A stretch of DNA of 64,000 nt from Hawksworthiomyces lignivorus (GCA_002917075.1 NTMA01000123.1:1-64000); one strand, 5' to 3'; counted from the stretch's first letter, positions 42,821 to 54,434 are shown. A program made the numbers and translations. Notes: a model not told the origin generated them from the sequence alone.

Positions 42821-43326
42821 ATGGCTTCTGGATATGGCTTGAACGGAGGTAAGCTTCGGAAGAGACAATTCACGAGTCTCGGGTGGTGGGACAATCGACC
42901 AGCTGAACAACGGGACAATTGGATAAAATTCAAGGAAGAGACGTACTGACGATAGATCTCTAGGCCCCGGCCGGTGCTTTCCCTTCTGGCAGGAGATGCT
43001 GGCCTGTTATGTCGTCAACTCCTCCGGCGAAGACAGCACTAGCAGAAAGAAGTGTGCCCCTCTCCTTGAGGACTACTACGAGTGCCTCCACCACAAGAAA
43101 GAGGTATGGGATTTCCTCTCACCTATTCCAAGGCCGTTCTTCGCCACCTCGGACAATTGAACTGACTGTGAAATTGCAGGTGGCACGTGTAAGGACGCTC
43201 CAGCTCGCGCTCCGGAAAGCCGAGGCGGCTACGCCACGAGACGCAGCCCCGAATGCTGGACAGATACGGAACCTGGGCTTGCTGGGGAAGGAAGAAGATA
43301 CGCAAAAGGTTGTCGGCTCATCATAG
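42821..43326 (+). CDS. NDUFS5: Complex I subunit NDUFS5-like, twin CX9C protein
   Basis: Three exons (42821-42848, 42964-43103, 43180-43326) encode 104 residues. The protein begins MASGYGLNGGPGRCFPFWQE. Two CX9C motifs are present, CFPFWQEMLAC and CAPLLEDYYEC. They form a CHCH fold held by disulfides, as in small subunits imported by the Mia40 pathway into the mitochondrial intermembrane space. Sequence and size fit the NDUFS5 (15-kDa) accessory subunit of respiratory complex I. The rest is a charged helix ending near LGLLGKEED. Introns are 115 and 76 bp with GT-AG ends. Confidence 0.9.
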
Positions 43327-44036
43327 AGTGAGAAAAGTGCGAGGGGCGACAGCTGCGGGATTGTACTGTACATTGAGTGGAGAGAGGACTTCTCTATGAC
43401 AATAAAAAGAAAGGTTAATCACACAGATGGTATTACAATAGCTGCAAAGACACCCGGTGAAATTCGAAGCGACAACCTCACGACGGCATGGCCAAGGTTC
43501 TTTATGCGAAAATGCTTTCTTTTATACTAGCTCAGTTTCAACATATCTCAGAGACAGAGCAATACGTTCAGAAGGCGGCCATATAACTTGGATTGGGCTG
43601 CGAGTCAGTACCCGGTTCGGTTCCATGTGCATTCTGGGTTTGTTTTCTCTGGCAATAGAAGGGAACGCTTGCCCGGCATGTCGAAAAAGTGGTTTATTTC
43701 GGTCGGAGATTGAAGTTCGTCGTGCTCTTGGTGTGAGGCATCAATTCATTGAACCGAACCAGCTGCTCTCTGCCAGCGTATGAATTAGCAATATGAAGTT
43801 TTCGGACGATCTCATATTGTTTTTCTTCTATTTTCGGAAGGGGCTCCAAGCGAAGGCTCCTTCTTTTTTCGGTGTTGGCTCTTGTCTCTGCGCTTCGCCT
43901 ATTTCCTCCCGCAGGCCATAACTTTTCAAGTGCTTCAGTCTCATGCTTCTCCTTTGCCAGCCCAATTTCTTAAATGATTCTTCCGCTCAACATTTCCGTC
44001 TTAGTTTCGTCTTAAGGAATTTCAGACGCTCACACA
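43327..44036. other. Intergenic region upstream of the unknown fungal gene
   Basis: About 710 bp between two genes on the same strand. It holds the 3' end of the NDUFS5-like gene and presumably the promoter of the gene at 44037, with T-rich patches at 43810-43880. No gene was found; the open frame at 43457-43783 has no domain. Confidence 0.4.
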
Positions 44037-45243
44037 ATGCCTTGCTTCCGCGGCATCGAATTGTCCGTGGTTGCTGGTTCTGACAACAATGTGTTTCCTG
44101 AATTTCCCCATCCCAGCACCTCTTCAGCCCGACCTTGGAGCGTAGCGAGTGAGCAGCATGCTGGTTCTGCTTCAATCCGAGATCACCCGGTGGAAGGCGC
44201 TCAAGATGAAGCCTCTGCAGTCTCCGTCTACATTCCGTCGGCACCAAGTAAGCTCCCAGTTCCTCGGCGACCTCTTACTGCCTTGTTCCCCGTTAAGAGA
44301 CCTCTAACCTTCCCACAGATACCAACTTCTACCTACGGTATAATATTACTCAGCAGCTCAGTGACAGCAAGTACTTGTTTTTCAAGATGGCCATCAACGG
44401 CCGTCACATCGTGTCTTGGGGCATCAATATGTCCAAGACAACGTCAGGAGCCACTCGACAAGCTCTATTTGAGCCATCTGAGCATTACCAATACGATGAT
44501 AATGGCATGGTTGTAGCAGAATACGGAATCGAGTCGCGGTCTTTCCGCTTCGTCCCCACTGGCATCGGGATAGCATCCGTAGCCCATGATGGTGGTCTTA
44601 TTGAAATTCGGGCATTCAGAGCAAAAGCAAGGTCTAGAAAAGCTCCCCAGCCAGATTGTTACCGTGGCGGGGGCAAATATGGTATTGCGTAGGTTTGGTC
44701 TCTCTTACATTAGCATTTCCTCTCATTCTTATTACTCCTGTTACCTCACCATCCCTCAGAGATTATGTCTTTCTAATGATTAGTATTATCAGCAATGGCC
44801 TCTTAGAGGCCCCGCATAAAGCGACCTACTATGATTATCACTTGGTTGACCCCAAAAGCTACCCCTATGCATCGTTTCTCTTCCACTACCGCTCGTGGGA
44901 AAGCTTGCGGTCTCTGCAACTTGTTTCCTTTGAGAACACAGATCCTCTGTATCGTACAAGAAAAGCGAGCCCGCCTAAAACAGCCTTTAACAACCACAAG
45001 CAGGAAGAATCTATGCACGCTTCACTCTTGATAGATGACGATAGCTTTACCCATAACACTGGTAACATTTATTTAGAAGGTGCTAGGAGCGCTGCAAGTA
45101 TCCGGTTTCCATCTCACCTGGGCAGAGAGTCTAAATCTAAGGCCCTTCTCATGTTTCCGTTCACAGATAGTCTTCGAAAGCGTGGTTTTGCAACAGCTTT
45201 GGCACTTTCTAGCTTGAAACATCAAGACAGTTTAATCCCGTAA
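44037..45243 (+). CDS. Conserved fungal protein of unknown function
   Basis: Three exons (44037-44247, 44319-44688, 44793-45243) give about 343 residues. The introns are 71 and 104 bp; both splice in frame, and the second has a CTAAT branch-like site. The N-terminal half begins MPCFRGIELSVVAGSDN and contains the blocks RYNITQQL, KYLFFKMAINGRHIVSWG and GGLIEIRAFRAKARSRKAP. It continues into YYDYHLVDPKSYPYASFLF and HYRSWESLRSLQLV. I recognise this as a family of hypothetical proteins seen in filamentous ascomycetes, with no established function. The repeated beta-strand pattern suggests a beta-sandwich, but this is inference. The last 100 residues are Ser/Lys-rich and look disordered. There are no signal peptide or membrane segments. 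Confidence 0.72.
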
Positions 45244-45672
45244 GATGCCAAGATCTGGCCATAGGAAGGTAGGCTAGATGAGATTAGATTGAGGAGTCGA
45301 TAAACAAATGTTGATATTGACCTCCTACTACGAAAATGTTGAGAACAATATTTAGGTTCACTTCAGACGCCCCAGCTCCAAACGCAACTGGATGCCAATA
45401 TAATCGCCTTGCTAAACCTAAGCATATATTTGCTTGGAATTTCACGACACGGGCAGTTTATTGACTACATGCCATTGAACTGATTTATACCATCCAACTA
45501 GAGAAACAATGTGAGAGGCGCTAGAAACTAATCAATGCTATACAATAAAAAGATCGTTATTCAAGTACTATGTGTTTAAATCCTTTATACTACGAGTATA
45601 TTCAAGCTATACTCTAGTGCTGACAAGGCCTTTGTATGTACATTTCAACAGTAAGCTTAACCTAAACTAACC
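45244..45672. other. Convergent AT-rich intergenic region
   Basis: A 429-bp AT-rich spacer between the 3' end of the unknown fungal gene and the 3' end of the HET-ankyrin locus. It is rich in TA steps. No gene or RNA is seen. Confidence 0.4.
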
Positions 45673-46746
45673 TTAAGTTAAAAACCAGCTCGGTATCTTT
45701 ACACCTTTAGCATCTACGCCATTCTTAAGTAGTATATTTACAATTCCTTTGCGTCGGTACATTATAGCTGTCTCCAACGCCTCCTTACTTGCCTTCACGC
45801 CGTTCTCTAACAGTAGCTTCACCGATCCCTCCTTGCCGTTCTTCACGGCAAATTTCAACGCTTCGCCGGCACTAGCTACTTTTGCGCCGTTCTCTAGCAG
45901 GACCTTTACTAAGCTATCTTTGCCGAACGTCGCAGCCAGAGTCAACGCTTCGTCAACACCATCTCTACCATACCTGAGTAGTAGTTTTAATATATCCTCA
46001 CGCCCAAGCCTCACAGCTCTCAAAAGATCATCCTCTGTGACACCCATGCCGCGCCTAAGTAACAGCTCGACTACTGGCTTGCTCCCCGAGCTAACTATCA
46101 TACCCAATAGTTGCGGATCGAATCCGGAGCCGTTCTCGAGCAGCAGCTTCGCTATTGCCACGTTGCCAGAACGCGCAGCCCGCTTTATAGCTACTTCTCC
46201 GATATGCACCCCGTGCTTAATCAGTAGCCTAACTATTGACTTGTTTCCACGTTCCGCAGCCACCCGCAACGCCTCCTCATCCGGATCAACACCCCTCTCG
46301 AGCAGCAACCTCACAACCGCGTCGTGTCCTTTCGCTACCGCCTTTGCTTGCGGCGATAGGTTTTCGCGTTCTCCGTGGTCTCGCCGAATGCATATCTTCT
46401 CAAATAGAACACGTCTGGTTCCGATGGACCCTTTAGAGAATCGGCTGTATCCTGCCCGTATAAAGTAATTCTGGACTCCTGGTATCGGTCGCAAATTGAT
46501 GCCAATTAGCTCATCCGGATCATCTCGTGACACACAAGGAATGATTCCCACCAGGCAATCCTTCTGACTGGGCAAATTTGAATTGTCCACAAAGACGTTG
46601 AGCCTCAGGTGGATTCCTTTGTTGTCCACGGCTATTGCTTCGCTGACAGCATTTGAGGAAACCGATGGAACGATGTCCTCGGAATCGCTGAAGTCGTCGG
46701 GAGAAGACGCGAACACGCCGTCATTGTAGTCTGAGCCAAAATCTGA
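45673..46746 (-). pseudogene. Ankyrin-repeat half of the HET locus, beyond a TAG
   Basis: This 358-codon stretch is in the same frame as the HET-domain frame, directly after its TAG at 46749-46747, and is open to TAA at 45675-45673. It has no plausible start of its own near the upstream end. It first carries ASSPDDFSDSEDIVP, which in HET proteins follows the HET domain. About eight degenerate ankyrin-type repeats of about 29 residues follow (for example VVRLLLERGVDPDEEALRVA and VKLLLENGVKASKEALETA). The two halves therefore look like one 599-residue protein split by a single stop codon. It may be unreadable sequence, the product of readthrough, or a sequencing artefact. The frame is otherwise intact, so any break must be recent. 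Confidence 0.65.
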
Positions 46747-47472
46747 CTAGGCAAAGAGGCTATAGTCATCCAAAGTATTCATAATTTCTTCCTGGAGCCT
46801 GGTAAAAGCTCTCTCCCCCTCGCCGTAGAGCATCGGCATATGCACGCCAAAGATACCCATCAGGCAATAGGCAATATCTTCGACCCGGGAAGTCTCCCTA
46901 TCTGAAGCCCACGACATCCTCTGAGCTACGCTCGCGCTCTTAAGGGCGCCTCCTCGAAGAACGTTATCCGGTATTCCGGTAATCCTCGATATCTCTAGTC
47001 GAAGGCTGTCTTTGGACCCTATATCCATCCACGACTGATCAAAGAATATCACAAACGAGGGCGCGATAAGCTCTTGAAGCGTCCATCCTCTCTTGAACCA
47101 CCTGCTACCCGGGAAACTGGCAGGGGTACCCCCCGTAGGGCTGTTGGGCGGTACATCAGAGAGGTAGACATAGCACACTATGGCCTTCTTGTACCAACGA
47201 AACATGGAGTTGATCGCCTCGGAAAGCTCCGAGCTGCTGGTCTTATCGATGCAGCATGTGTCGATCCAGACGTAGTCGAGTTCATAGCTCCTAGCAATTT
47301 CGCAAGCCTTTCTGACTTTTTCGTATCTAGCTCCCTGGCCGTCTCTTATACGACCGACATCTTGAAAAGTGACCTCATCACTCCCCCACGTGTGCGAGAG
47401 TATTGCATACACTGGGATGTCGCTGCTCACGAATTCTACTAGTTCTAAGGTAGTAGTATGAAGCAGACGCAT
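46747..47472 (-). CDS. HET (heterokaryon incompatibility) domain protein
   Basis: A 241-residue frame from ATG at 47472 to TAG at 46747. It starts MRLLHTTTLELVEF. The three conserved HET blocks are present: YAILSHTWG at residues 22-30, YVWIDTCCIDK near 70-80, and WFKRGWTLQELIAP near 130. The C-terminal part reads EDIAYCLMGIFGVHMPMLYGEG, again standard for the family. HET domains trigger programmed cell death when incompatible fungi fuse and are related to TIR domains. The TAG falls after DDYSLFA, where relatives normally have tryptophan, and the frame continues into ankyrin repeats. As written, the product would be a HET domain without its repeat sensor. Introns cannot remove the stop, since no GT donor lies close upstream. 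Confidence 0.8.
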   Translation of the reverse strand: MRLLHTTTLELVEFVSSDIPVYAILSHTWGSDEVTFQDVGRIRDGQGARYEKVRKACEIARSYELDYVWIDTCCIDKTSSSELSEAINSMFRWYKKAIVCYVYLSDVPPNSPTGGTPASFPGSRWFKRGWTLQELIAPSFVIFFDQSWMDIGSKDSLRLEISRITGIPDNVLRGGALKSASVAQRMSWASDRETSRVEDIAYCLMGIFGVHMPMLYGEGERAFTRLQEEIMNTLDDYSLFA

Positions 47473-47880
47473 TTTCTAAGGTAAGGGTGAAGAAAGGGGG
47501 ACTAGAAAACCACGACCACAATAGGCCTCACAAAAGCGGAATCAGGCTTGCTCGAAGAAATGAGGAAGATAAACGGTAGAACAGGGTATTTTAGAGCGGT
47601 AGGAGCCAAATTTCAAATGATGTCAAGGAAACAAACACAAAGAAAGAAGGGAAAGGAAACGCATTCAATTTAAATACACTTACCACCATGTCGGGCAACA
47701 TTCTGGTGCTCAGCCCTGCATCTCAAAGACGCCTCACATGAAAACGTAAATTATAAGCCTAGCATAGTCCCACCCCGCTTCCACTGTATAGGCTTGGGGG
47801 TGTTAGCCACGCAAGAATCACCAACACTAAGATCTTGGGTCTGACGTTTGCACCAGCTGAGATCGAAATATAGAAAGGAC
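47473..47880. promoter_or_regulatory. Divergent promoter region, HET locus and reductase
   Basis: A 408-bp interval between divergent starts, expected to hold both promoters. It is purine-rich on the + strand near 47495-47665. No gene is seen in it. Confidence 0.45.
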
Positions 47881-49105
47881 ATGAGTCAATCTAAAGAGTC
47901 GCATCTTGAGCGGACGGCTCACGAACCGCGGGATCCTGTAAGCTCTTTATGTTAATCTGACGGGGATTCCCTCTTATTTTTTTTTTTTTTGCTAATTTGT
48001 TGTAGTCCCTCCATTCCGTCATCCTCGCTAAAGTCACCCCAGTCGGCCGCCTTGTCCGCCTGCTCCGTCTCCAGATTCCCCATGGGCAACCAGACATTCT
48101 TGTGTGTACCGAACCCGGCCATCATCTGAGCCCCGTGTTTATTCCCTCCTCCCCTTCTGGTCGTATTTTGCCTTGCTTGTGCTCCACCCCAATGCTCACA
48201 TTTCTTTCTCTTGTCCGCCAAAATAGTTCTTGCCGGGCCAGTGGATCGACACCTTTTGTCCCGGCGTGGCCAAAGCTGGCGGCTTCACCCTCACGTCAGC
48301 GCCGTCCAAGGCCACGACGCCGACAAGGGCGGGTAGTGATGGCGGGGGCAGCAGCGATGACGACAGCCGCTATATCGAGCTCGCCATCAAGCAGTCGCCG
48401 GACAACCCGCCGGCGGCCTGGCTGTGGCAGGCGCCGGACGTCATCGTGGGCCGGGTGCTGCAGGTCCGCGTGGGCGGCAGCTTCGTCTTCCCCCCTCAGA
48501 GCCTCAGCGGGGGCCAGCTGCCCCGCCGGCTCGTCTTCGTCGCCGGCGGCGTCGGCATCAATCCGCTGATGAGCATGGTGAGCCACCTGGGCGAGCTGAG
48601 GCGGGGCCGCGCTGACGACGACAACGGTCCGGAGGTGGACTTTTTGTATGCTGTGCGCGACGACGGCGACGAAGACGACGGAGACTCAAGCCTGGCCGGC
48701 CGCATCCTCTTTCTGGAGCGGCTGGCAGCGCTGTTCGGGAGAGAGGCGGTCCGCGGCCGCCTGACCGTCTTCCTCACAGGCCCCGGCGGCGGCGATCTGT
48801 TTGCGACGAGGGATGAGAGCGGGCCCGAGCAGGCAGCGGATGCGGCTCCTTCTGACCCCTCGGCCGTCATACAGTGCAACGAAATGGATGTGCCGTGCGT
48901 GCGAAAGCGAATCACTACAGCCGACTTGAAGAAGGTTATTGTCCGCAACAGTGCAGACGACGACGTCTACGTCTACGTGTGCGGAGTGCCGACCATGACG
49001 GATGACTTTGTAGAATATCTGACGACACCGCCATCTGCGCCTGGAGGCAACGGCGGCGGCTTAGGACTGCCACCACAGCGGGTCTTGTTTGAAAAGTGGT
49101 GGTAA
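47881..49105 (+). CDS. OXNAD1-like FAD/NAD(P)-binding oxidoreductase
   Basis: Predicted exons are 47881-47937, 48006-48101 and 48227-49105, about 343 residues. The first exon reads MSQSKESHLERTAHEPRDP, resembling the start of fungal OXNAD1-like proteins. The third begins FLPGQWIDTFCPG, the FAD-domain strand of the ferredoxin-NADP reductase superfamily, followed by GGFTLTSAP at the flavin site. The nucleotide-binding domain carries FVAGGVGINPLMSM near residue 155 and the terminal YVCGVPTMTDDF. The protein ends VLFEKWW. The family transfers electrons between NAD(P)H and a partner through flavin, but the partner is not known. Exon 3 is very GC-rich, with a Gly/Asp-rich insert that looks disordered. 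The small first two exons rest on splice signals and similarity and are less certain than exon 3. Confidence 0.82.
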
Positions 49106-49449
49106 CGGCGAGAAAAGGTAGCATTGTGCGCTGATCTACGCCAACGAAATAAAAGACTGACGGCCGTGTCCGATTTAATTCCAGCTCAGTCTTGGCTACT
49201 CCGCGGCTGCGTTCTTTTTGGCCAAGTGTTGGAAGTTCATGCAAACATATTATAATTAGACAAGGAGATATTATGCCAAATGAACGAAAAAATGTAAACC
49301 CAAAAAGTACAAATTCTCTCCTTTTCCAAACCACCAGATGCCGATACAACTGTTTTGACAAAGACCTACAGGTGTCGTGAGTCCTTCCCATCAATCCAAC
49401 TTATCCTGTCATATTCAAAATTTCCATCCAATTCGTGCCCGTTGACATA
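49106..49449. other. Convergent 3' spacer
   Basis: A 344-bp spacer between the 3' ends of the reductase and glycogenin genes. It is AT-rich near 49225-49300 and presumably contains both terminators. No gene is seen. Confidence 0.4.
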
Positions 49450-52400
49450 TTACGTATCTAGAACATCCATTTCCTCCTCTGAGGGTAGTGCAGCCGTTAA
49501 TTCGTGCTCTGGAAGCCCCTCGTCTTTCTCGAAAGCAACCCCGGGGCCCTGGTATGAGGGCTCTTGAATTGTTGTGTCCGAAAATAACGGATGTCCGTCA
49601 ATATTCCGCACTGAGCTCGTCTCTAAGCCAAGTGGCTTGAGCGGCTTCGGGCTCACCACCGGCGCTTGGGCAACATAAGTCGGAGATCGACTATCCTCGG
49701 AGCCGTAAGGCAGCGACCGCAGTGGAATTGCCCTCCCTTCGCTGCTGCTGCTTCCAATCTCTCCCCTCTCTCCTCCCCAAATACCGAGCTTCTGGAGTAG
49801 CAGTTCCGGCTGCTCTTTGGCGAGCTTCTGCAACTGCGTTATTGGGTCCTTTTGATAGCGGAAAAAGTTAGTAAGATTGCACAAGCAATCCGCGGGCGTC
49901 CACACTACGCCATGCACACATACCCAGTCGACCTGCTGCGGCACGCCTTCGGCGGTAGGCAGCAGGCGCTCGCCATTGCCAACATCCTCTTCATCGTCAC
50001 CAAGAGTAGGGCCACCACTGCCCCAGAGCTTTGGTCGATGAATTGGTGCTGGTGTGACTGGTAGACTGGGTCGTTCAACTTCACTCGGGAAGTCTGTGAT
50101 TTTCGAGCCGCGCCTCCCGGAGGAGGGCTCTGTGCCACCCTCACCGGTGCCATCGCCACTTCCAAAGCCACTCAAACCGCCGCCGATACCAAAGCCGCTT
50201 GGTCGCAGTCGAAGCGGCGGCACCTGGCCGCGGCTTCGAACACGACCATGCTGCTTCTGAAAGGCGTCGACGTACCGCTCAATTTCTGGCACGTCGTCCC
50301 AAGCATTTGTCCGAGTGAAGGACGCCCAGGGATCGGAAGGCGGGAATGTGCGGGCAGTGAAGGACATGGTCGGTGTGGTAGGCTCAGTCTTCAAATCCAC
50401 GGAGGGCGAATCTGCTTGCATAGATGGCTCAGCTCCTAGTTCCTGGAATGACTGGTGTGGATAGGTTGCCGACTGACCCGGGTCTGTCCCGAACGAGGTT
50501 TCATCCCCAAATCGGGCCGTCTCAGGGGTCGGTGGCCGGGGTGGCTCAGCAAAGACGCGCGTAGGCGTCGGTTGGTGGATCTCCCACGGGAAAATGGCAG
50601 CTGGCTTCTGGTAAGGAGGGGCCGGGGCCGCCTTCGGTACCTGGTACCACATATCCCGCGGCGGACTCGGATATCGCTCAGGAGGCACGAACGGCGTGAC
50701 GTCCTGGGACATATCGTAGTGGGTCTGCGGGAAGTTCATTGCCTCCGGCTTAGCATTGGCGGGCGGCGGTTGCCTGAGGAGTAAAATCGTTAGATCACTT
50801 GATAGCTGACAAGAATTTCTAAAAATGGAACAAATACATACCATTGAGCATCCCAACTTGGCTCCATGGGCGGTTGATAGGGCTCTTGCTTGGGCTCTTG
50901 CTTCTGCTCTGGCGCCGGAGGATGAGACATTCCCGCTTCATGACCTCGAACCTGGTCTTCTGAAGTCTCAGTGTTTGTGTTCCCTTCAGAAACAGCAAAG
51001 GACGCAGCGGGGGGTGGGAGCGGCGTGTCTTGTTGAGATGGAGGAGGGGCTGAGAATGGAGGGCCAGGGTCGGATTGACCGTGCTCCTGGGTTTGGTGCT
51101 GGCCATTATCATTATCATTATTTTCACCATGATGATGGTGATGATGGTGGTGGTGGTGGTGGTGCTCTTGCTGTTTCGGCTGTTCATATTCATTCTCATT
51201 ATGCACTTGGGGCGGTGGTGGTGGTGGTGGTGGTTGGGGGGAGTGTTGCTGGTGCTTATGGTACGCAAAAAACGACTGGGGTGGAGGAGGTGGTGGCAGA
51301 GTTTCTGAATGCTGACCGTATGTCGAGCTTCCAAGATCCAGAGGGGGCTCGCCAGGGGTTAGTGTATAAGTCACCGTAGGCTGGAATTCGCCTTTCACGA
51401 AGTACTGCACGATTTCTGGAGGTTCCGACGCCGGTGGTTGTTTGGAATCCGATGGAGGAGGGGTCTGTATGAATAAAAAAGGAAGGGATTAGTCTATTTG
51501 CTATAAAGAAGTAACATCGATAAAAGCTGGAACGTACAGCCTTCCGGTAGTGCCGGTCGTAGACGGCCCACCACTGCCCGACCATCTCGTCGTAGGCACT
51601 GCCACCGGCAGATGTGCCACGTCCACGGAACCATGGCTTATCGGCTCCGATAAAGTGAGCCATGGTGATGCTAGATTGAAAATGGCGGTATGCCGGAAGA
51701 TACTGGTAGTGAGCAGACGGCGTGACGTTGTAGGTAAAAGGCAAACGGTGGTAGGAATTTTTGAAATGCATGTTCAATAAACCTTGGTCGGCGCCGTCAA
51801 AAGAGATCCCGCGCTGGGCCTTATCAGCGAGAGCGTAGTATTCACCCACGTTGGGCGTGAGGACCATGACACCAGTGTTGAACAGGTCGGGCCAGCCGAT
51901 GTCCGGCGCGGCGGCAAAGTCGTACGGGAGTTCGAAGAGCTCATCGGGGGCGCGGTAGGCGACGACGTCGGCGTCGATATATACAATCTTTCGAAACTGG
52001 GCTTGCTTCCAGAGATTGATTTTGGTGAAGGCGGAATGGAGGTCGGGCCGGTTCATCAGGTCAAGGTTCCCAGGCGCGGCAACGTTCTTGATACGCGGCA
52101 CCGATATTACGTGGTCGTATACATTCTAAAGGCGTCAGAAGGCCGAAGAGGAAGCTAGTAGATGGTAGCTAAGGGTAGCTGCAGAGCGCATACCTTGAGT
52201 TGAGTGACGACCTCGGCAGATACGGTGTCGAGAGTAACCAAGACGGCCAGCTTTTTGGTGGTGCCTGCATCGCGAAGAGAATGGGCCAAGACCAAAGCTC
52301 CTAGAGAGGTGGATATTAATATAAGGTTCAAAGAAGAAGCTTTTAGTTACACAATTGGATCGAGGTGAGCTTACCTGGCAAGTATGTATCGCTCAGAAGG

Positions 52401-52522
52401 AGCTGCGTGGCCTGTTGTCAGCGTGGGGGAGCCGGGCACGAGAAAAAAAAAATCTTGGTTGACGGAAGAGCTCTATAAGAGCTTACCGTGGCGTAGACAT
52501 CCTCCCCAGCCTGAAGAGACAT
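49450..52522 (-). CDS. Glycogenin (GT8) with long proline-rich tail
   Basis: Six exons (52522-52487, 52402-52375, 52300-52194, 52125-51538, 51464-50842, 50773-49450) give about 901 residues. All introns are GT-AG and restore frame. The N-terminal 250 residues are the GT8 catalytic domain: VYATLLLSDTYLPGALVLA, the metal-binding DAD at 108-110 (YIDADVV), DGADQGLLN, TYNVTPSAHYQYLPAY and HFIGADKPW. Tyr197 or Tyr199 sits where the self-glucosylated tyrosine lies in glycogenins. Glycogenin primes glycogen synthesis by adding glucose from UDP-glucose to itself. The remaining 650 residues are low-complexity, with poly-Pro, a run of 12 His and Gln stretches. They also hold the motif FPWEIHQPTPTRVF, a fungal glycogenin feature, and end MDVLDT. 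It is far longer than animal glycogenin (about 350). Confidence 0.92.
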
Positions 52523-54409
52523 CGCTGTGGAAAGCGATCGCGTCTTAGGGAGGCAGAAAAAAGGAGTGAAGCCTCTTGTTTAAAGAGAGATAAGGAGCGT
52601 GGTCGGATGTCGGCTGACGTGAAGAGGCGCGTCTCACGCCAAAGTCGAGAAACGAAAGTAGAAGGAACGGTAGAGCCTTATCAAAACGAGCGTGGCCGCT
52701 AATGAACCAGTGGCACAAGCAAAGAAGGAACGATTGGCAGACAGACACTAGTTCAGGAGCAAATACACTAACAAGCAGGAAAAAGCAAAGACAAAACAAA
52801 AGAAGCAACCGCAGAATGCGAGACGAAAATCGAATTAAGGATGGAAATGCCAAGACGAAAACTATTAGCCAGAAAAGATCCTGACAAGACGAACAAAAAG
52901 CTCTGCAAAGCGAGGCAAGCAAGTGGACAAAAGACCCAAAGACCAAAAAAGAGGAGAGCAAGAACAAAAACACAAAAGCTATCAGGAGGCAATCCCGTCA
53001 ATTCAAATCTCTCCAGATAGAACCACTCGAGGCGGGAGGGGCCAGGAAAGGGAAAGAGGGAAAGAGACAAAAGAGAGGAAGGGGAGGAAGGAAGGAATGA
53101 GAGAAAGTTGAGCAGGTTGAGGACGAGGGGAGAGAAAGAGGAGAAAGACGGAAGATGGAAGGAAGGAGGAGACCGGAAAGCTAGAAAGAGAGAAAGAGCA
53201 AAAGCGAGGAGAGGGGTTGGGAGAGAAGAAAAGAAACGGCAAAGAGGACGCTGGTGGTGCAATGCAGCTCAAGACATGCAGAGGTACGTTGTAGTATTAT
53301 TATTTATTATGTATCGGATGTCATAGAGAACATGGCCGCAGAATGTGGTGGTAGCGGGCGCCATGACGAGTAGCAAAACTGCTGCCCGCTTGAGCTGTTT
53401 CTCTATTATCGAATTGCTCTTCTAAGTCTAGGCCGAGTTCGCTGCGTTTCTAAGCCTTAGACAAGCATCAAGAAGGACATGGGCAGCCAGAGCTCGAGCG
53501 AGTGAGGAGGTGATTGGTCAAAGTAATTACAGGGTTGATGGAAAGCTGTCCTAGTTTGTCTTGCCACAGTGCCGATTGACAAGCTGCGTGAGATGCGCCA
53601 ATGAGACAAACAGCCATGAGCATTGTGGGATTTAATCATATATTGCTGCATCTTGCCTTGCCGGAACGGCGCAATGTTGTCTCTCTCTCACCTCACGATG
53701 GCGCTTGAACTTCATGATACTTCGTAGGCTTCAATTTCAGGGATCAATGACCCTCTTTCGCCGAGCGGAGGAATTTTAACGCGCTAGGATCCACATTAAC
53801 TATGTTGCGGCCTTTTTCTCGCTGAGAAGCTATGACCACAAGCACAAAACACAAGTACGAGAGACTCTCTTGCAGGAACGCGAAACAGTTGATCTACGTG
53901 TATGTAGGCTAGACCAAGGGAAATCGACGCGCTAGTTTTCTTTGGCATCTTTCTGCGACTGAGAAGAGTCGCAAAGATATGTTTGCTTTGAAATTTACTG
54001 ATCAGACGGGCCCGCAAGGATAAAGCGAAGGAATGGCCATCCTGCACACATGGCGTGGTATGGAGTGGTGAATAGAGAGACCGAGAAGAAAAAGAAAATA
54101 CGAGGAGAAGAGAGCGCAACTCTCCCAATGGTTTGTGCTGTTCACGCCACGCCACACAATCAAAGAAAGAGATTGTCTGTAGCTTTGCTACAGATTAAAC
54201 CGTTCTACAGAGTGCTAGCGCAGACAGAAAAACGGATATATTCTGTTCTAACCTGGTCTGCTTTCTGCTTGTCAAGCAAGCACCCTGCCGTTATGTTGTG
54301 CTATGTACATATATGTATGTACGTATGTAGGCGTCTTATCTTTTGCTTTATCACCCTCCTAGATATATTAATATTACCAATGATCTGATATAACCAGGGG
54401 AGCAAAGAC

Positions 54410-54434
54410 CTACCCCAAAAAATTTTCAGGGTAG
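54410..54434. repeat. Short hairpin with flanking direct repeats
   Basis: CTACCC at 54410-54415 pairs with GGGTAG at 54429-54434 around an A/T-rich centre that can also pair. AGACCT occurs at 54406-54411 and again at 54435-54440, as short direct repeats flanking the stem. It could be a terminator-like hairpin or a transposon footprint. It is too small to classify. Confidence 0.35.
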
